DNA of 64,000 nt, from the NCBI GenBank assembly GCA_965206445.1, contig CBDBJR010000001.1:372001-436000 (forward strand), given 5' to 3'. The notes under the pieces were generated by a model. It had not been told where the DNA came from and ran no database searches. It saw only the letters and a list, made by a program, of their open reading frames with translations. Shown here piece by piece: positions 52,288-61,000 of this stretch. The position numbers and the translations under genes are program-made. This stretch comes from CBDBJR01 sp965206445 (GTDB lineage Bacteria; Pseudomonadota; Gammaproteobacteria; Arenicellales; Poriferihabitantaceae). Every line of letters starts with the position of its first letter. Within the stretch, counting starts at the first letter, position 1.

Positions 52288-54585
52288 ATGGCGAGAAAGC
52301 GAAAACCCCGCGTCCGGACGCCAACCCCGCCGAACGGCAACGGCACGCCGCGCAAGCCTTCGACGCCGGCGGCATCCCCCGCGCCCGGCATGTTCTCTGG
52401 TGCCCCTATAGCCTCTATGGCCCCTATGACATCAGCGAGCGTGGCGCTGTGTCTGTTGGTGGCGGTCAGCTACTTTCCGGCGCTGGCGGCGGGGTTCGTG
52501 TGGGATGACGAGATCATACTGACCAGAGCCACGCCGCTGCACACCTGGCCGGGGCTGGCGCAGATCTGGTTTACCCCGCGTGCGCTGCTTCCATACGAAG
52601 GCCACTACTGGCCGCTGCTCTATACCACTTTCTGGCTGGAGCATAAACTGTGGGGGCTGGCGCCGCTCGGCTATCACGTCGTCAATCTGCTGCTGCATAC
52701 CGGGGTCGTGTTGCTGCTGTGGCGCCTGCTGCGACGGTTGGAGGTGCCCGGCGCGTGGTTCGCGGCGGCGGTGTTTGCGGTGCATCCGCTGCATGTCGAG
52801 TCGGTGGCCTGGGTCATCGGGCGCAAGGACATGCTGGCGACGGTGTTCTATCTCGCCGCCGTGCTCGCCTATATCCGCTACGCGGAAATGCCGCGAGGGC
52901 AGCGACGAGGGGGGCCCTACCTGCTGGCGGTGGCGTTGTTCGTACTCGGCCTGCTCAGCAAATCCATTACCATCACGCTGCCGGCGGCGCTGTTGCTCTG
53001 GCACTGGTGGCGGCATGGGCGCGTGACCCTGGCCGATGGCCGCCGCACACTGCCGTTCTTTCTGGTGGGGCTGGGCATCGCACTGGCTGAGTATGCCTAT
53101 TCCGTCGGCAACAACTCAATCTCATTCGGGTATACGCCGCTGGAGCGCGGACTGATTGCGGCGCGCGCCCTGGCATTTTACGCCGGCAAGTTGCTGTGGC
53201 CGGCGGGGCTGACCGGGATCTATCCGCTCTGGGAGCCCGGCATCGGCGACGTGCTGGCCTGGGGCTGCGCGATCGGCTTTGTGGCGGTGGTGGCGGTGTT
53301 GTGGCACTGGCGCCGGCCGCTCGGTCGCGGGCCGCTGGCCGGCGTGCTGTTCTTTGCGGTGGCGTTGTCGCCGGTGCTGGGTTTCGTGGACTTTGGCTAT
53401 ATGGAGTTCGCGTTTGTCGCCGACCGTTATCAGTACCTCGCCGGCATTGGGCTGATTGCCGTCGTGGCCGGCGCCACGGGCCGTGCCTGTCAATTGAGCC
53501 TCGCTACTCTGCCGGAGCACCGCACGCAGCCGGCGCGGCTGGCCATCGGGGCCGCCGGGGCGGCGATACTGGCGGTTGCAGGCCTGCTCACCTGGAACCA
53601 GACCGGCCTCTACCGCAACCCCGGCACCTTCTTCACCCATGTCATCGCCCACAACCCGCAGGCACGCCACGCCCACAGCAATCTTGGGGTCTACCTGGCG
53701 GCCGAGGGGCACGACCGGGAAGCGCTTGCCGCCTACCAAATCGCCCATGAGCGGCAACCGGATAACCCGGACCTGCTCAACAATATCGGTGTGCTGCTGT
53801 TAAATCAGGACCGCCATGCGGAAGCGATCGCGCGTTTCCGCGCGGCGCTGCGGCTTAACCCGCAGCACCAGAACACGATGCGGAACCTTGCTGCGGCGCT
53901 GGACAGCCTCGGCGCGCAGCTGTCAAACCAGGGCCGCCATGAGGAAGCGATCACGCGCTATCGCGAGGTGCTGCGGCTTAACCCGCAGCACCAGAACGCG
54001 ATGAATAACCTTGCCACGATGCTGAGCAATATCGGCGTGCAGCGGTTAAACCAGGGCCGCCATGAGGAGGCGATGGCGCACTTCCACGAGGCGTTGCGGC
54101 TTCATCCGCAGCACCGGGACGCGATGGGGAACATGGCCAGGGTGCTGATCGACCAGGGGCGGTATGCGGCGGCGTTGGCGTCGATGCAACAGGTGATCGC
54201 ACACTATCCCGATGACACGCAAGCCCACCATTTACTCGGCGGACTGCTGTCAAAGCAGGGCCGCCCGGAGGAAGCGATCGCGCACTTCCGCGAGGTGCTG
54301 CGGCTGAACCCGCAGCACCCAACCGCATTGAGAGACATTGCCGGGATGCGGATGAATCAGGGGCGGTATGCGGAGGGGTTGGCGTCGGCGCAACAGGCGA
54401 TTGCACGCGATCCCGATGACGCGCAAGCCCATCAGCTGGCGGGCCTCGGGCTGTTTCATCTCGACCGCAAAGCCGACGCGCTGCGCCATTACGACCGTGC
54501 ATTGGCGTTGGACCCGAATCTGACCCTGGCACGCGAACAGCGCAAGCAATTCTTTGCGTCCACAACCAACGAGGGCCGGCAATGA
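52288..54585 (+). CDS. TMTC-like GT-C/TPR membrane protein, paralog 2
   Basis: This 765-residue copy has the same membrane domain as its neighbours (Asp pair D73-D74; AVHPLHVESVAWVIGRKD), but the first loop and the stretch near residue 275 (SVGNNSISFGYTPLERG) differ. TPRs begin near residue 462, and the tail of about 304 residues holds about eight units, three more than paralog 1. Units are nearly identical to each other (REVLRLNPQHQNA), pointing to recent unit duplication. It is 69 bp from paralog 1 and from paralog 3. The short basic start lacks the ARKQ insertion seen in copies 1 and 4. Confidence 0.88.
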   Translation: MARKRKPRVRTPTPPNGNGTPRKPSTPAASPAPGMFSGAPIASMAPMTSASVALCLLVAVSYFPALAAGFVWDDEIILTRATPLHTWPGLAQIWFTPRALLPYEGHYWPLLYTTFWLEHKLWGLAPLGYHVVNLLLHTGVVLLLWRLLRRLEVPGAWFAAAVFAVHPLHVESVAWVIGRKDMLATVFYLAAVLAYIRYAEMPRGQRRGGPYLLAVALFVLGLLSKSITITLPAALLLWHWWRHGRVTLADGRRTLPFFLVGLGIALAEYAYSVGNNSISFGYTPLERGLIAARALAFYAGKLLWPAGLTGIYPLWEPGIGDVLAWGCAIGFVAVVAVLWHWRRPLGRGPLAGVLFFAVALSPVLGFVDFGYMEFAFVADRYQYLAGIGLIAVVAGATGRACQLSLATLPEHRTQPARLAIGAAGAAILAVAGLLTWNQTGLYRNPGTFFTHVIAHNPQARHAHSNLGVYLAAEGHDREALAAYQIAHERQPDNPDLLNNIGVLLLNQDRHAEAIARFRAALRLNPQHQNTMRNLAAALDSLGAQLSNQGRHEEAITRYREVLRLNPQHQNAMNNLATMLSNIGVQRLNQGRHEEAMAHFHEALRLHPQHRDAMGNMARVLIDQGRYAAALASMQQVIAHYPDDTQAHHLLGGLLSKQGRPEEAIAHFREVLRLNPQHPTALRDIAGMRMNQGRYAEGLASAQQAIARDPDDAQAHQLAGLGLFHLDRKADALRHYDRALALDPNLTLAREQRKQFFASTTNEGRQ

Positions 54586-54653
54586 GAACGGCGAGACAGC
54601 CCATGCCTGCGCCGTGCCGGCGCCACCCGTCGTCGTGCTCAACGGCAGCATAA
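54582..54653 (+). other. Spacer mini-frame 2
   Basis: A 23-codon frame (MRTARQPMPAPCRR, ending STAA) overlaps the paralog 2 stop as ATGA and ends one base before the paralog 3 ATG. Confidence 0.3.
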
Positions 54654-54654
54654 G

Positions 54655-56505
54655 ATGGCGAGAAAGCGAAAACCCCGCGTCCGGACAACGCCGCCGAACG
54701 GCAACGGTGCGCCGCGCAAGCCGCCGACTCCGGCGGCATCCCCCGCGCCCGGCATGTTCCCTGGTGCCCCTATGGCCCATATTGCCCCTATAGCATTAGC
54801 GAGCGTGGCGCTGTGCCTGTTGGTAGCAGTCAGCTACTTTCCGGCGCTGTCGGGTGGATTCGTGTGGGATGACGTGACACTACCCGAGTCCACACCGCTT
54901 CATACCTGGTCGGGGCTGGCGCAGATCTGGTTTACCCCGCGTGGGCTGATTCGATACGAAGTCCACTACTGGCCGCTGCTCTATACCACCTTCTGGCTGG
55001 AACATAAACTGTGGGGGCTGGCGCCGTTCGGTTATCACCTGGTCAATCTGCTGCTGCATGCCGGGGTCGTATTGCTGCTGTGGCGCCTGCTGCTGCGGCT
55101 GGGGGTACCCGGCGCGTGGTTCGCGGCGGCGGTGTTTGCGGTGCATCCGCTGCATGTGGAGTCGGTGGCCTGGGTCATGGGGCGCAAGGACCTCCTGGCG
55201 ACGGTGTTCTATCTTTCGTCCGTGCTCGCCTATATCCGCTGCACGGAAATGCCGCGCGGGCGGCGGCGAGGAAAACATTACCTGCTGGCGATGGCGTTGT
55301 TCGTGCTCGGCCTGCTCAGCAAATCCATTATCGTCACGCTGCCGGTGGTGTTGTTGCTCTGGCACTGGTGGCGGCACGGGCGCGTGACCATGGCGGATTG
55401 CAGCCGCACGCTGCCGTTCTTCCTGATCGGGCTGGGTATCGCGCTGGCCGACTATGTCTATTACGCCAACAACGAACAAATCTCATTCGCGTATACGCTG
55501 CTGGAGCGCGGGCTGATTGCAGCGCACGCCCTGGCATTTTACGTCGGCAAATTACTGTGGCCGACGGGGCTGACCGGCATCTATCCGCACTGGGAGCCCG
55601 GCATCGGCGACACGCTGGCCTGGGTCGGCGTGGCCGGCTTCGTGGCGGCGGTGGCGGTGTTGTGGTGCTGTCGCCGACAGTTGGGTCGCGGACCGCTGGC
55701 CGGCCTGCTGTTCTTTGTGGTGGCGTTGTCACCGGTGCTGGGCTTCGTCGACTTCGGCTATATGCAGTTCTCGTTTGTCGCCGACCGCTATCAATACCTC
55801 GGTGGCATTGGCCTGATTGCTGTCGTGGCCGCCGCCGCGAGCCGGGCCTGTCAGCGGGGCCTCGGTGCCTTGCCGGCGCCCCGCACGCGCCCGGCGCGGC
55901 TGGCCATCGGGGTGGTCGGGGCGGCGATACTGGCGGTTGCCGGCCTGCTCACCTGGAACCATGCCGGCCTCTACCGCAACCCCGGCACCTTCTTCACCCA
56001 CGTCATCGCCCACAACCCGCAGGCCCGCGACGCCCATTATAATCTTGGGATCTACCTGGAGACCGAAGGGCGCTACGGGGAAGCGCAGGCCGCCTACCAA
56101 ACCGCCCATGCACTGCAACCGGATAAACCGTCACCGCTCGTCAATATCGGCCGGCTGCTGTCAAGGCAGGGCCACAAGGAAGAAGCGATGGCGCGCTACC
56201 GTGAGGCGCTGCGGCGTAACCCGCAGCATCAAATCGCGCTGCGGAACATTGCCGTGATACTGATCCATCAGGAGCGGTATGCGGCGGGGCTGGCGGCGGC
56301 GCAACAGGTGATTGCGCGCTATCCCGATGACGCGAAAGCCCACCATCTGGTGGGCATCGGGCTGTTTCACCTCAACCGCAAGGCCGAAGCGCTGCCACAT
56401 TACGACCGTGCATTGGCGTTGTACACGAACCTGGAGGATCTGAAAATGGTACGCGAACGGCGCCAGCAACTCCTGGAGTCCATGACCAACGAGGGCCGGC
56501 AATGA
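54655..56505 (+). CDS. TMTC-like GT-C/TPR membrane protein, paralog 3
   Basis: At 616 residues this is the shortest full copy. The Asp pair is D72-D73 (GGFVWDDVTLPES). The membrane domain runs to about 455, with LRLGVPGAWFAAAVFAVHPL and a variant loop YYANNEQISFAYTLLERG. The TPR tail of about 157 residues (from 460) holds about four units (HKEEAMARYREALRRNPQHQ). The C-terminus has an extra EDLKMVRERRQQLLE segment shared in kind with copy 5. It is 69 bp from both neighbours. Shortness of the tail, not of the membrane part, explains its size. Confidence 0.88.
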   Translation: MARKRKPRVRTTPPNGNGAPRKPPTPAASPAPGMFPGAPMAHIAPIALASVALCLLVAVSYFPALSGGFVWDDVTLPESTPLHTWSGLAQIWFTPRGLIRYEVHYWPLLYTTFWLEHKLWGLAPFGYHLVNLLLHAGVVLLLWRLLLRLGVPGAWFAAAVFAVHPLHVESVAWVMGRKDLLATVFYLSSVLAYIRCTEMPRGRRRGKHYLLAMALFVLGLLSKSIIVTLPVVLLLWHWWRHGRVTMADCSRTLPFFLIGLGIALADYVYYANNEQISFAYTLLERGLIAAHALAFYVGKLLWPTGLTGIYPHWEPGIGDTLAWVGVAGFVAAVAVLWCCRRQLGRGPLAGLLFFVVALSPVLGFVDFGYMQFSFVADRYQYLGGIGLIAVVAAAASRACQRGLGALPAPRTRPARLAIGVVGAAILAVAGLLTWNHAGLYRNPGTFFTHVIAHNPQARDAHYNLGIYLETEGRYGEAQAAYQTAHALQPDKPSPLVNIGRLLSRQGHKEEAMARYREALRRNPQHQIALRNIAVILIHQERYAAGLAAAQQVIARYPDDAKAHHLVGIGLFHLNRKAEALPHYDRALALYTNLEDLKMVRERRQQLLESMTNEGRQ

Positions 56506-56573
56506 GAACGGCGAGACGCCCCATGCCTGCGCCGTGCCGGCGCCACCCGCCGCCGCGCTCAACGGCAGCATAA
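56502..56573 (+). other. Spacer mini-frame 3
   Basis: A 23-codon frame (MRTARRPMPAPCRR, ending RSTAA) overlaps the paralog 3 stop as ATGA and ends one base before the paralog 4 ATG. Confidence 0.3.
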
Positions 56574-56574
56574 G

Positions 56575-58554
56575 ATGGCGAGAAAGCGCAACCCCCGCAC
56601 GGCGAGAAAGCAAACCTCCCGCGTCCGGACGCCAATGCCACCGAACGGCAACGGTGCGCCGCGCAAGCCTCCGATGCCGGCGGCATCCCCCGCGCCTGGC
56701 ATTTTCCCTGGTGCCTCTATGGACTCTATGGTATTAGCGGGCGCGGCACTGTGCCTGTTGGTGGCGGTCAGTTACTTTCCGGCGCTGTCGGCCGGATTCG
56801 TATGGGATGACGTGATACTGACCAGAACCGCGCCGCTTCACACCTGGTCGTGGCTGGCGCAGATCTGGTTTGCCCCGCGCGGGCTGATTCAAGACGAGGC
56901 CCACTACTGGCCGCTGCTGTATACCCTCTTCTGGCTGGAGCATAAACTGTGGGGGCTGGCGCCACTCGGCTATCACCTGGTCAATCTGCTGCTGCATACC
57001 GGTGTCGTGTTGCTGCTGTGGCGGCTGCTGCGGCGGCTGGAGGTGCCCGGCGCGTGGTTCGCGGCGGCGGTGTTTGCGGTGCATCCGCTGCATGTGGAGT
57101 CGGTGGCCTGGGTCATCGGGCGCAAGGACATGCTGGCGACGGTGTTCTATCTTTCGTCCGTGCTCGCCTATATCCGCTTCACGGAAATGCCGCGCGGGCG
57201 GCGAGGAGGGCCTTATCTGCTGGCGGTAGCGTTGTTCGTGCTCGGCCTGCTCGGCAAATCCATCGCCATCACGCTGCCGGTGGCGTTGCTGCTGTGGCAC
57301 TGGTGGCAACACGGGCGCGTGACCCTGACCGATTGCAGCCGCACGCTGCCGTTCTTTCTGGTCGGGCTGGGTATCGTGCTGGCCGACTATGCCTATTCCA
57401 CCAGCATCGAACCCACCGCATTCGCGTATTCGCCGCTGGAGCGTGGACTGATTGCGGCGCGCGCCCTGGCATTTTACGTCGGCAAACTGCTGTGGCCGAC
57501 GGGACTGATCGGGGTCTATCCGCGCTGGGAGCCCGGCATCGGCGACGCGCTGGCCTGGGGCTGCGCGGTCGGCTTTGCAGCGGTAGTGGCGGTGTTGTGG
57601 TGCTGGCGCCGGCAGCTTGGTCGTGGACCGCTGGCTGGTGTGCTGTTCTTTGCGGTGGCGTTGTCACCGGTGCTGGGTTTCGTAGATTTCGGCTATATGC
57701 AGTTCTCGTTTGTCGCCGACCGCTATCAATACCTCGGTGGCATCGGCCTGATTGCCGTCGTGGCCGGTGCCGTGGGCCGGGCCTGTCAACGGGGTCTCGG
57801 CGCCCTGCCGGCGCACCGTACGCGTCCGGCGCAGCTGGCCATCGGGGCGGTCGGGGCGGCCATACTGGCGGTTGCCGGCCTGCTCACCTGGAACCAGGCC
57901 GGCCTCTACCGCGACGACGGTACCTTCTTCACCCACGTCATCGCCCACAACCCGCAGGCCCGCAGCGCCCATTATAATCTTGGGACCTACCTGGCGACCG
58001 AAGGGCGCTACGGGGAAGCGCATGCCGCCTTCCAAACCGCCCATGAACTGCAACCGGATGAACCTGCCCCGCTCAACAGTATCGGCGCAATGCTGTCAAA
58101 GCAGGGCCACAAGGAAGAAGCGATGGCGCGCTACCGTGAGGTACTGCGGCTTAACCCGCAGTACCCGCTGGCGATGAAGAACCTTGCTACGCTACTGAGC
58201 AATGCCGGCGCGCTGCTGTTAAAGCAGGGCCGCCCGGAGGAGGCGGTCGCGCGCTTCCGCGAGGTGCTGCGGTTTAACCCGCAACATCAAGTCGCGATGC
58301 GGAACATGGCCGCGGTGCTGATGAGTCAGGGGCGGCATGCGGCGGCGTTGGCGTCGGCGCAACAGGTGATTGCGCGTTATCCCGATGACGCGAAAGCCCA
58401 CTATCTGGTGGGCTTCGGGCTGTTTCACCTCAACCGCAAGGCCGAAGCGCTACGCCATTACGACCGCGCATTGGCGTTGGACCCGAATCTGCCCCTGGCA
58501 CGCGAACAGCGCAAGCAATTCTTTGAGTCCACGACCAACGCGGTTCAGCAATAA
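56575..58554 (+). CDS. TMTC-like GT-C/TPR membrane protein, paralog 4
   Basis: This 659-residue copy has an N-terminus with the ARKQ insertion of copy 1 (MARKRNPRTARKQTSRVRTP); the Asp pair is D78-D79. The loop SIEPTAFAYSPLERG is the same as in copy 1, while the segment around 415-445 (AHRTRPAQLAIGAVGAAIL) is the same as in copy 6. About five TPRs fill the tail from residue 465. The C-terminus reads ESTTNAVQQ instead of the TNEGRQ ending of the other copies, and the remnant at 63626-63754 has exactly this ending. The following spacer is 325 bp, not 69. Confidence 0.88.
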   Translation: MARKRNPRTARKQTSRVRTPMPPNGNGAPRKPPMPAASPAPGIFPGASMDSMVLAGAALCLLVAVSYFPALSAGFVWDDVILTRTAPLHTWSWLAQIWFAPRGLIQDEAHYWPLLYTLFWLEHKLWGLAPLGYHLVNLLLHTGVVLLLWRLLRRLEVPGAWFAAAVFAVHPLHVESVAWVIGRKDMLATVFYLSSVLAYIRFTEMPRGRRGGPYLLAVALFVLGLLGKSIAITLPVALLLWHWWQHGRVTLTDCSRTLPFFLVGLGIVLADYAYSTSIEPTAFAYSPLERGLIAARALAFYVGKLLWPTGLIGVYPRWEPGIGDALAWGCAVGFAAVVAVLWCWRRQLGRGPLAGVLFFAVALSPVLGFVDFGYMQFSFVADRYQYLGGIGLIAVVAGAVGRACQRGLGALPAHRTRPAQLAIGAVGAAILAVAGLLTWNQAGLYRDDGTFFTHVIAHNPQARSAHYNLGTYLATEGRYGEAHAAFQTAHELQPDEPAPLNSIGAMLSKQGHKEEAMARYREVLRLNPQYPLAMKNLATLLSNAGALLLKQGRPEEAVARFREVLRFNPQHQVAMRNMAAVLMSQGRHAAALASAQQVIARYPDDAKAHYLVGFGLFHLNRKAEALRHYDRALALDPNLPLAREQRKQFFESTTNAVQQ

Positions 58555-58800
58555 GCACGGCGAGGCAACCCATTCATCCCCGTGCCGGTAACGCCCACCG
58601 GGCGCCGCGGTCGGCCATGTCGGTGATGTTCGACAACTCCGGCCGGTTGTCGCCGGGGCTTTTGGCGGCGATGTCCACGTCATCGCCATTGCGCCGCTGC
58701 CGCTTGTGCGCGCTACATGTGAACGCATGGGCGGCACGGCACCGAACCATCTCGCCCTGATGACCGTCACCTTGATTGCCAACCTGCATGGGCCACCCAA
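58511..58800 (+). repeat. 290-bp direct repeat, left copy
   Basis: This segment covers the last 44 bp of paralog 4 and the first 246 bp of the following spacer. It matches 63711-64000 with only two visible substitutions (AACTCC/AGCTCC and GGGGCT/GGGGCC). The right copy runs into the window end, so the true length is greater. Confidence 0.95.
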
Positions 58801-58879
58801 CGTGTTGTATAATCACGAATGGACGTCGGCGCTGAAAAGAGAATAACGTACCCGCCGTCCCGCTCAATGACAGCATAAT
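58555..58879 (+). other. Long spacer before paralog 5
   Basis: This is the only long gap inside the array (325 bp). Its right part is the leader repeat also found before paralog 1, so it probably brings a second promoter, splitting the array into a 1-4 unit and a unit starting at 5. An 84-codon open frame (58592-58846) has no start codon I trust. Confidence 0.55.
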
Positions 58880-60931
58880 ATGGCGAGAAAGCGAAAACCC
58901 CGCGTCCGGACGCCACCGACCGGCAACGGCGCGCCGCGCAAGCCGCCGATGCCGGCGGCATCCCCTGCGTCCGGCATTTTCCCCGGTGCCCTTGTTGCCC
59001 CTATAGCATTACCAGGCGCGGCACTGTGCCTGTTGGTGGCGGTCAGTTACTTTCCGGCGCTGTCGGCCGGATTCCTGTGGGATGACGTGGTACTGACTCA
59101 GGCCGCGCCGCTGCACACCTGGTCGGGGCTTGAGCAAATCTGGTTTGCTCCGCGTGCGCTGAGACGATACGAAGTCCACTACTGGCCGCTGCTGTATACC
59201 ACCTTCTGGCTGGAGCATAAACTGTGGGGGCTGGCACCGCTCGGCTATCACGTCGTTAATCTGCTGCTGCATACCGGGGTTGTGTTGCTGCTGTGGCGGC
59301 TGCTGCTGCGGCTGGGGGTGCCCGGCGCGTGGTTTGCGGCGGCGGTGTTCGCGGTGCATCCGCTGCATGTGGAGTCGGTGGTCTGGATCATCGGGCGCAA
59401 GGACATGCTGGCGACCCTGTTCTATCTCGCCGCCGTGCTCGTCTATATCCGCTGCGCGGAAATGCCGCGAGGGCGGCGGCGCTGGAGGCATTACGGCCTG
59501 GCGATGGTGTTGTTCGTGTTCGGCCTGCTCAGCAAATCCATCGCCATCACGCTGCCGGTGGCGCTGTTGCTCTGGCACTGGTGGCGACACGGGCGCGTGA
59601 CCCTGGCCGATGGCAGCCGTACGCTGCCGTTCTTCCTGGTCGGGTTTGGCATCGCGCTGGCCGACTATGCCTATTACAGCAGCAACGAAAGCGTCTCATT
59701 CGCGTATTCGCTGCTGGAGCGCGGGCTGCTTGCAGCGCACGCCCTGGCATTTTACATCGGTAAACTGCTGTGGCCGACGGGGCTGATCGGGGTCTATCCG
59801 CGCTGGGAGCCCGGCATCGGTGACGCGCTGGCCTGGGGCGGTGTGGTCGGCTTTGCGGCGGTGGTGGCGGTGTTGTGGTGTCGTCGCCGACAGCTCGGTC
59901 GCGGACCGCTGGCCGGCGTGCTGTTCTTTGCGGTGGCGTTGTCGCCGGTGCTGGGCTTCGTGGACTTCGCCTATATGCAGTTCTCGTTTGTCGCCGACCG
60001 TTTTCAATACCTCGGTGGCATCGGCCTGATTGCCGTCGTGGTCGGCGCCGCGAGTCGGGCCTGTCAACGGGGCCTCAACGCCCTGCCGGCGCACCGAGCG
60101 CGTCCGGCGCGGCTGGCCATTGGAGTGGCCGGGGCGGCCATACTGGCGGTTGCCGGCCTGCTTACCTGGAACCAGGCTGGCCTCTATCGCGACCCCGGCA
60201 CCTTCTTCACCCACGTCATCACCCACAACCCGCAGGCCCGCGGCGCCCACCACAATCTTGGGAACTACCTGAAGGCCAAGGGGCGCTACGCGGAAGCGCA
60301 TGCCGCCTACCAAACTGCCCTTGAGCTGCTACCGAATAACCTGGGATTGCTCGTTGATATCAGCATACTGCTGTCAGACCAGGGCCGTCATGAGGAAGCG
60401 ATCGCACGCATTCGCGAGGCGCTGCGACTTAACCCGCAGAACCAAAACGCGAGCAGGAACCTGGCCACGGTGCTGATGAAGCAGGGGCGGTATGCGGAGG
60501 GGTTGGCGGTGGTGCAACAGCTGATTGTGCGCAACCCCGGTGATGTGCAAGCCCACCATCTGAGCGGCATGCTGCTGTCAAAGCAGGGCCGCCCGGAGGA
60601 GGCGATTGCACGCTACCGCGAGGCGCTGCGGTTTAACCCGCAGTACCAGATTGCGATGCGGAACATTGCCGTGGTGCTGATCAACCAGAGGCGGTATGCG
60701 GAGGGGTTGGCGGCGGCGCAACAGGTGATTGCGCGCTATCCCGATGACGCGAAAGCCCACCATCTGGCGGGCATCGGGTTGTTTTACTTCAAACGCAAGG
60801 CCGAAGCGCTGCGCCATTACGACCGCGCATTGGCGCTGTACCCGAATCTGAATCTGGCACACGATTTGAAAACGGCACGCGAACAGCGCAAGCAACTCCT
60901 TGAGTCCATGACCAACGAGAGCCGACAATGA
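58880..60931 (+). CDS. TMTC-like GT-C/TPR membrane protein, paralog 5
   Basis: This 683-residue copy has the short N-terminal form (MARKRKPRVRTPPTGNGAPR), identical to copy 6 over roughly the first 95 bp of the gene. The Asp pair is D68-D69 in GFLWDD; variants such as VESVVWIIGRKDMLATLFY and LAAHALAFYIGKLLW are private to it. The TPR tail of about 228 residues (from 456) has about six units. The C-terminus contains the extra NLNLAHDLKTAREQRK stretch. It has its own leader repeat upstream and is 69 bp from paralog 6. Confidence 0.88.
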   Translation: MARKRKPRVRTPPTGNGAPRKPPMPAASPASGIFPGALVAPIALPGAALCLLVAVSYFPALSAGFLWDDVVLTQAAPLHTWSGLEQIWFAPRALRRYEVHYWPLLYTTFWLEHKLWGLAPLGYHVVNLLLHTGVVLLLWRLLLRLGVPGAWFAAAVFAVHPLHVESVVWIIGRKDMLATLFYLAAVLVYIRCAEMPRGRRRWRHYGLAMVLFVFGLLSKSIAITLPVALLLWHWWRHGRVTLADGSRTLPFFLVGFGIALADYAYYSSNESVSFAYSLLERGLLAAHALAFYIGKLLWPTGLIGVYPRWEPGIGDALAWGGVVGFAAVVAVLWCRRRQLGRGPLAGVLFFAVALSPVLGFVDFAYMQFSFVADRFQYLGGIGLIAVVVGAASRACQRGLNALPAHRARPARLAIGVAGAAILAVAGLLTWNQAGLYRDPGTFFTHVITHNPQARGAHHNLGNYLKAKGRYAEAHAAYQTALELLPNNLGLLVDISILLSDQGRHEEAIARIREALRLNPQNQNASRNLATVLMKQGRYAEGLAVVQQLIVRNPGDVQAHHLSGMLLSKQGRPEEAIARYREALRFNPQYQIAMRNIAVVLINQRRYAEGLAAAQQVIARYPDDAKAHHLAGIGLFYFKRKAEALRHYDRALALYPNLNLAHDLKTAREQRKQLLESMTNESRQ

Positions 60932-60999
60932 GAACGGCGAGGCAACCCATGCCTGCCCCGTGCCGGCGCCGCCCGCCGTCGCGTTCAACGGCATCCTGA
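60928..60999 (+). other. Spacer mini-frame 4
   Basis: A 23-codon frame (MRTARQPMPAPCRRR, ending RSTAS) overlaps the paralog 5 stop as ATGA and ends with TGA one base before the paralog 6 ATG. Confidence 0.3.
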
Positions 61000-61000
61000 T